Assembly: GCF_002454115.1 (NCBI RefSeq)
Contig: NZ_DKIH01000013.1
Location: 659,675 to 723,674 of the forward strand
DNA: 64,000 nt
Direction: 5' to 3'
Source: Sphingopyxis sp. UBA6723
Lineage (GTDB): Bacteria > Pseudomonadota > Alphaproteobacteria > Sphingomonadales > Sphingomonadaceae
Shown here one piece after another: positions 59,348 to 64,000 of this stretch. Each line of letters opens with the position of its first letter. The stretch's first letter is position 1. The notes below the pieces were generated by a model, which saw only the letters and a list, made by a program, of their open reading frames with translations, ran no database searches and was not told the DNA's origin. The position numbers and the translations under genes are program-made.

Positions 59348-61192
59348 ATGAAAGCTATGATTTCGACCCTGTCGCTGGCCCTGTCGCTCGCGCTTGCCGG
59401 CCCCGTCGTTGCCGCACAGCAGAAGCCCGCCGCCGCGGCGACGACCGCGAAACCCACCGCTGCCGACGCCGACGCGTTCATCGCCGCCGCCGAAAAGGAT
59501 CTGTTCGACTACACGGTCGAGGCGAGCCAGGTGAACTGGGTCAACAGCACCTATCTGACCGAAGATACCGACGCGATGGCGGCGCGGATCAACGCCGTCG
59601 GCACCGAAAAGTCGGTGAAATATGCGCTCGAAGCGGCGAAGTATAAGGATGTTCCGGGACTGAGCGCTGACACCAAGCGCAAGCTCGACATTCTGCGTAC
59701 CGGCCTCGTCCTGCCCGCCCCGACCAGGCCCGGTGCCGCGACCGAGCTCAACCAGATCGCGACCAATCTGCAGTCGCAATATGGCAAGGGTCGCGGCACG
59801 TTGAACGGCAAGGAAATCTCGGGTTCCGACATCGAAGAGCAGATGGGCAATATCGAGCGCACGCCCGCCGAACTCGCCGAAATGTGGACCAGCTGGCACG
59901 ACAATGTCGGCGCGCCGATGAAGGACGACTATGCCCGCATGGTCGCAATCGCCAACGAAGGCGCAAAGGAGCTGGGTTTTGCCAACACCGGCGCCATGTG
60001 GCGCTCGGGCTATGATATGTCGCCCGAAGATTTCGCTAAGACGACCGAGCGGCTGTGGCAGGAAGTGAAGCCGCTCTATATGGCGCTCCACACCTACACG
60101 CGCTGGAAACTGAACGAGAAATATGGCGACGCGGTGCAGCCCAAGACCGGCCCGATCCGCGCCGACCTGCTCGGCAATATGTGGGCGCAGGAGTGGGGCA
60201 ATATCTACCCGCTCGTCGCGCCCGCGGGGTCGGGGGATCTGGGCTATGACGTCGGCGAACTGCTCACCGCGCAGGGCAAGTCGCCGCTCGACATGGTGAA
60301 GATCGGCGAGAATTTCTACTCGTCCCTCGGCATGGCGCCGCTCCCTGAAACCTTCTGGAAGCGGAGCATGTTCACCAAGCCCGCCGACCGCGAAGTCGTC
60401 TGCCACGCGTCGGCGTGGGATATCGACAACAAGGACGACATCCGGATCAAGATGTGCATCAAAGTGAATGCCGACGACTTCACCACGATCCACCACGAAC
60501 TCGGCCACAATTATTACCAGCGCGCCTATAAAGATCAGCCGTTCCTCTATCTGAACGGCGCGAACGACGGTTTCCACGAAGCGATCGGCGATTTCGTCGC
60601 GCTGTCGATCACCCCGCAATATCTGGTCGACATCGGCCTGCTCGACAAAGCAAACGTGCCGAGCGCCGACAAGGACATCGGGCTTCTGTTGCGGCAGGCG
60701 ATGGACAAGGTCGCGTTCCTGCCGTTCGGCCTGCTGGTCGACCGCTGGCGCTGGGGCGTGTTCGACGGGACGATCAAGCCTGCCGCGTACAACGCCGCCT
60801 GGACCCAGCTACGCACCCAGTATCAGGGCATTGTCCCGCCGGGCGAGCGACCGGCGAACGCCTTTGATGCGGGCGCGAAATTCCACATTCCGGGCAACAC
60901 CCCCTACACCCGCTATTTCCTCGCGCGCATCCTGCAGTTCCAGTTCTACGAAGCCGCGTGCAAGCAGGCGGGCTGGACCGGGCCGCTCCACCGCTGTTCC
61001 TTCTATGGCAACAAGGAGGTTGGCGCGAAGCTGAACGCGATGCTTGAAATGGGGGCGTCGAAGCCCTGGCCCGACGCACTCGAAGCCTTTACCGGCACCC
61101 GCGAAATGTCGGGCAAGGCAATGGCGGATTATTTCGCGCCTTTGAAAACCTGGCTCGACGAGCAGAATAAAGGCAAGCCTACAGGGTGGTGA
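59348..61192 (+). CDS. M2 family peptidyl-dipeptidase (ACE-like)
   Basis: The 614-residue protein has a signal peptide (MISTLSLALSLALAGPVVAA) and the gluzincin motif TTIHHELGHNYYQ. The third zinc ligand lies in HEAIGDFVALS. Its length and the closing PLKTWLDEQNK resemble bacterial angiotensin-converting-enzyme homologues. It would remove C-terminal dipeptides in the periplasm. Bacterial members such as Xanthomonas XcACE are known. ATG at 59348 begins the signal peptide. Confidence 0.93.
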   Translation: MKAMISTLSLALSLALAGPVVAAQQKPAAAATTAKPTAADADAFIAAAEKDLFDYTVEASQVNWVNSTYLTEDTDAMAARINAVGTEKSVKYALEAAKYKDVPGLSADTKRKLDILRTGLVLPAPTRPGAATELNQIATNLQSQYGKGRGTLNGKEISGSDIEEQMGNIERTPAELAEMWTSWHDNVGAPMKDDYARMVAIANEGAKELGFANTGAMWRSGYDMSPEDFAKTTERLWQEVKPLYMALHTYTRWKLNEKYGDAVQPKTGPIRADLLGNMWAQEWGNIYPLVAPAGSGDLGYDVGELLTAQGKSPLDMVKIGENFYSSLGMAPLPETFWKRSMFTKPADREVVCHASAWDIDNKDDIRIKMCIKVNADDFTTIHHELGHNYYQRAYKDQPFLYLNGANDGFHEAIGDFVALSITPQYLVDIGLLDKANVPSADKDIGLLLRQAMDKVAFLPFGLLVDRWRWGVFDGTIKPAAYNAAWTQLRTQYQGIVPPGERPANAFDAGAKFHIPGNTPYTRYFLARILQFQFYEAACKQAGWTGPLHRCSFYGNKEVGAKLNAMLEMGASKPWPDALEAFTGTREMSGKAMADYFAPLKTWLDEQNKGKPTGW

Positions 61193-61378
61193 GCCAATGG
61201 CCAGCACCCCTCGGTCTTGACCCACACGGTCTGTTTCCTGTCATGGGCATCCGCGCGCCTTGCAACTGGACGATCGGCAACGCCGACAAGCCCGAGAGAT
61301 ACCAGGTACATTTTTAGAGTGGCATCGGTGCGCCGGGGCGGCGAAGCAACGCGTCCCGATGCAACGAAAGGCAACCGT

Positions 61379-62200
61379 GTGAAACGCGTTCTTTTGGCCG
61401 TCGCTGGCTTTTTTCTGGGTGCCGGTTCGGCGCAGGCCGCGACCTGCGAAGATAGTTTCGTCAAGAAAGGCAATTCGGTCACCGGCCTGCGCTTCGTCGC
61501 GACGACGACGGTACCGAACATGAGCATGGCGAGCGCGGTCGGACAGATAAACGGGATCGTCGCCGCGAAAGGCTATGCGATCCTGGCTGCCGAGCCGGAC
61601 AGCGGCGCGATGCTGATCGAGCCGCCCGCGACCGGCAAGTCGCGGCCCTTTCCGATCGAGATTGCCGCCGACGGCACGGGGACGGTGCGTATGGAGGCCA
61701 AGCTGCGCGCCGGGATGGGTATCCCCGATGCCGCGGCCAAGGCCGAAATGTGCGGCATCCTGACCCAGCTGAAAGGCGGCAAGGCGGGGGAGGCGCTCGC
61801 GGCGAAGGGGCTGGGCGCGACCAGTGCCCCCGGCGCCCCGGTCCGGATGAGCGTATTGCGGTTCTCGCAGGACATCACCGGACAGGCGGACAAGAATAAT
61901 GCAGCGGTGCAGAAACGCTATGAGGGGCGGCAATTCACCCTCTATGGGCCGGTGTCCTATGTGGGACCGACTCGCGGCAGCTATCGCGTCGAATGGAAAT
62001 TGCTGTCCAACGTGCTGACCGACATCGTCCCGGGCCGCGCGTCGGCGGGCTTTTCGGTCAACTGCATCCTCGCCCCGGGGCAGAGCGTTTATGCGCTGCA
62101 GTTGAAACCCAACAAGCATGTCGAGCTGACGGGCACTTTCGACGAGCTCGATTATGGGCTGTCGTCGGTGTGGTTGAAGGATTGCCGGCCGGTGAAGTAA
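61379..62200 (+). CDS. Secreted protein of unknown function
   Basis: The 273-residue protein has a signal peptide (KRVLLAVAGFFLGAGSAQAA) and starts with GTG at 61379 after GAAAGG. The mature part has two halves, the second with RYEGRQFTLYGPVSYVGPTR and a final FDELDYGLSSVWLKDCRPVK. That second half looks like an OB-fold tRNA_anti-like domain (DUF4131/BOF type), a guess only. Three cysteines remain in the mature part, some likely disulfide-bonded. Confidence 0.75.
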   Translation: MKRVLLAVAGFFLGAGSAQAATCEDSFVKKGNSVTGLRFVATTTVPNMSMASAVGQINGIVAAKGYAILAAEPDSGAMLIEPPATGKSRPFPIEIAADGTGTVRMEAKLRAGMGIPDAAAKAEMCGILTQLKGGKAGEALAAKGLGATSAPGAPVRMSVLRFSQDITGQADKNNAAVQKRYEGRQFTLYGPVSYVGPTRGSYRVEWKLLSNVLTDIVPGRASAGFSVNCILAPGQSVYALQLKPNKHVELTGTFDELDYGLSSVWLKDCRPVK

Positions 62201-62288
62201 ACGGATCGGAGCGACGCGCCTGCCTCTTCCTCTGAAGAGGAGGGGCTTGTTAGCCTTTGGCGTTATGGAAGCCGCAACTTCCAATTTC

Positions 62289-62366
62289 CGTCATCCCGGC
62301 GAAGGCCGGGATCTCTCCCGCCCGTACTAACGCACTGGCGAGATCCCGGCCTTCGCCGGGATGACG
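62289..62366. repeat. Paired palindromic repeat, family C
   Basis: CGTCATCCCGGCGAAGGCCG, continuing GGATCTC, and its exact inverted copy enclose 24 bases. It is between the convergent secreted-protein and amn genes, and its arms equal those at 45145. Confidence 0.9.
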
Positions 62367-62434
62367 ATCGTGATGAGATCGGCCTTTGGTCGCCAGCGTT
62401 CGTACCGAAGGCCGCCGCGTTTGCAGCGATCGCC

Positions 62435-63919
62435 TTACCGGAACGGCGGCTCGTTAAACGCGCGCAGCTTGCGGCTGTGCAGCTTGGCGCCCTCGTCCCG
62501 CATCGTTTCGCACGCGCGGATGCCGATCTGGAGGTGCGCGGCGATCGCTTCTTCATAGAAACGGTTCGCCTGGCCGGGCAGCTTGAGCTCGCCGTGCAGC
62601 GGCTTGTCGCTGACGCAAAGCAGTGTCCCGTAAGGCACACGGAAACGATAACCCTGCGCGGCGATCGTCGCCGATTCCATGTCGATGCCGATCGCGCGCG
62701 ACTGCGAAAAGCGCAGCGCGCTGTCGGTATAGCGCAGCTCCCAATTGCGGTCGTCGGTGGTGACGACGGTGCCGGTTCGCATCCGCTTTTTGAGGTCGGC
62801 GCCGGTGGCGCCCGAAACACTCTCGGCCGCGGTGGCGAGCGCGACCTGCACTTCGGCGATGGGCGGGATCGGGATTTCGGGCGGCAACACGCTGTCGAGG
62901 ATATGATCGTCGCGCAGATACGCGTGGGCGAGGACATAATCGCCGATCCGCTGACTGGGGCGCAGCCCGCCGCAATGGCCGATCATCAGCCACGCCTCGG
63001 GCCGCAGCACCGCGAGATGGTCGCAGATCGTCTTGGCGTTCGACGGGCCGACGCCGATGTTGACCAGCGTAATGCCGCCGCCGTCGGGGGCGATCAGGTG
63101 ATAGGCGGGCATCTGGTGCCGCCGCCACGCGCTGTCGGCGACGAGCGCGCTGGCGTTCACGCCGGGCTGGTCGACATAGAGCCCCGCGGCGCCCGCAAGC
63201 GCGGTGTAGCGCCCTTGCCCAACCTGCGCGCCCGCCCAAGCGACGAATTCGTCAACATAACGGTGGTAGTTGGTGAACAGGATATATCGCTGGAAATGTT
63301 CGGGCGCGGTGCCGGTGTAGTGGCGGAGGCGTGCGAGGCTGAAGTCGGTGCGCAGCGCGTCGAACAGCGCGAGCGGCTGCGACTTCGCGGGGTCGGCGCC
63401 GAATAGCCCGTCGGCGAGTTCGTCGCCGATATCGGCCAGCTCGGTGGTGGGGAAGTGCCGCGCGAGTTCGAGCGGAGTGACCCCGCCCATGTCCGACCCG
63501 TCGCTGGCGTCGAGCACATAGGGGAAGGGAATCTGCTGCCCGGTGCGCGTCACTTCGAGCGTGATGTCGTAATGGCGTGCGAGCAGGCCTAGCTGGTCGC
63601 GCAGATAATCGGCGAACAGGTCGGGGCGCGTCACCGTAGTGACGAAGACGCCCGCGCGCTCGAACTGGCCAAAGGCGAGATTATGCCCCTTTTGCCCCTC
63701 GCGCTGCTCGCCGGTAGTGGTCAGGCGGATCGCGGGATAGTCGAACAGTCCCGTCGCCGCGGCATCGGCGGGCGGCAGCGTGCGATCGCGGACATAGGCG
63801 GCGATGGCGGATTTGAGGTTGGTGACCGAGGCGCGGAACCTGTCTTGCAGTTCGGCGATGACCTCTTCGACGAGGGCGATGGGGTCGGCGATGTCTCGGT
63901 TTTGCGATGATGATGTCAT
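62435..63919 (-). CDS. amn: AMP nucleosidase
   Basis: The 494-residue enzyme splits AMP to adenine and ribose-5-phosphate. The N-terminal regulatory domain (LTTTGEQREGQKGHNLAFGQ, VTRPDLFADYLRDQLG) is followed by a nucleoside-phosphorylase-like domain. That domain shows INIGVGPSNAKT-type VNIGVGPSNAKTICDHLAVL, IGHCGGLRPSQRIGDYVLAH and DMESATIAAQGYRFRVPYG. Length agrees with E. coli Amn (484). It is the last complete gene. Confidence 0.96.
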   Translation of the reverse strand: MTSSSQNRDIADPIALVEEVIAELQDRFRASVTNLKSAIAAYVRDRTLPPADAAATGLFDYPAIRLTTTGEQREGQKGHNLAFGQFERAGVFVTTVTRPDLFADYLRDQLGLLARHYDITLEVTRTGQQIPFPYVLDASDGSDMGGVTPLELARHFPTTELADIGDELADGLFGADPAKSQPLALFDALRTDFSLARLRHYTGTAPEHFQRYILFTNYHRYVDEFVAWAGAQVGQGRYTALAGAAGLYVDQPGVNASALVADSAWRRHQMPAYHLIAPDGGGITLVNIGVGPSNAKTICDHLAVLRPEAWLMIGHCGGLRPSQRIGDYVLAHAYLRDDHILDSVLPPEIPIPPIAEVQVALATAAESVSGATGADLKKRMRTGTVVTTDDRNWELRYTDSALRFSQSRAIGIDMESATIAAQGYRFRVPYGTLLCVSDKPLHGELKLPGQANRFYEEAIAAHLQIGIRACETMRDEGAKLHSRKLRAFNEPPFR

Positions 63920-63966
63920 CGGGGCGGTGTTGCACGAAATTGTGACAAAAGGGAAGGGGTGGTGAT

Positions 63967-63993
63967 CCTCCCCGTCGCGCAGCGATGGGGAGG
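63967..63993. repeat. Hairpin upstream of amn, cut near the window end
   Basis: CCTCCCC-gtCGC-gca-GCGat-GGGGAGG makes a stem of seven pairs plus an inner core. It resembles the CT/GA-rich hairpins near 40540 and 56060. It may be one arm of another paired repeat that continues beyond the window. Confidence 0.55.
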
Positions 63994-64000
63994 GGGACCG

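Noticed and set aside
16099..62366. Regularly spaced repeats as a CRISPR array
   Set aside because: The repeats are scattered kilobases apart as inverted pairs, not clustered direct repeats with spacers, and no cas gene is present.

Overview
The window is a stretch of a high-GC alphaproteobacterial chromosome. Gene content and order point to the Sphingomonadales, most like Sphingopyxis/Sphingomonas. The evidence is: the pckA / ChvIG-type two-component / HprK-RapZ-EIIA-HPr block, an FdxA ferredoxin beside an Suv3-like helicase, the very high density of paired palindromic repeats containing TCGAGCGAAGTCGAGA, and proteins with close sphingomonad character (DUF885, DUF937, DUF3597, a fused MFS/spermidine synthase). 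No rRNA, tRNA, CRISPR array, prophage or intact insertion sequence was seen. This is mostly housekeeping chromosome, and the unusual material is in operon architecture, small proteins and repeats.

Layout. 1-3.2 kb: the tail of an unknown gene, rmuC, a META-domain lipoprotein and a SpoU/TrmH rRNA methyltransferase. 3.4-9.8 kb: a regulatory PTS without sugar permease (HPr, EIIA-Man, RapZ, short HprK) read in one operon behind a ChvI/ChvG-like two-component system, with pckA divergent. 9.9-16.1 kb: small conserved proteins, a DUF885 metalloprotease-like lipoprotein, a GNAT acetyltransferase, rplU-rpmA. 16.2-20.5 kb: a phage-shock-protein region. It has divergent pspF, a sigma-54 promoter, a 56-aa ORF, a strong intrinsic terminator, then pspA-pspB-pspC and five further tiny membrane/coiled-coil proteins. 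20.7-33 kb: a SufE-like protein, a TonB receptor, clpX, clpP, the helicase/S4/fdxA operon, an M23 peptidase and hemB. 33-45 kb: an MFS/spermidine-synthase fusion with a gamma carbonic anhydrase, a PuuD-like membrane protein, yciB, ftsY, mtaB, dapF, a GGDEF/EAL protein, ffh, rpsP and rimM. 45-51.4 kb: the usual rpsP-rimM-trmD-rplS order is split by about 5 kb carrying a serine hydrolase, a diguanylate cyclase, a 58-aa ORF, a LysR regulator and a vapBC pair that overlaps trmD. 51.4-64 kb: asd, small proteins, a marR-emrA-emrB efflux operon, a DsbA-like isomerase, an alpha/beta hydrolase, an ACE-like M2 peptidase, a secreted protein of unknown function and amn.

How the genes work together. Two themes stand out. 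The first is envelope and nutrient sensing: ChvGI, HprK/HPr/EIIA, RapZ and gluconeogenic pckA in one block. The second is an enlarged Psp membrane-stress locus, in which PspB, PspC and four of five extra small proteins share a coiled-coil module ending in an acidic-EI-x-x-LR motif. A fifth extra protein has only the first half of it. Repeats of at least four families fill the intergenic spaces, and one copy sits in frame inside mtaB. A predicted three-way-junction palindrome lies between emrA and emrB.
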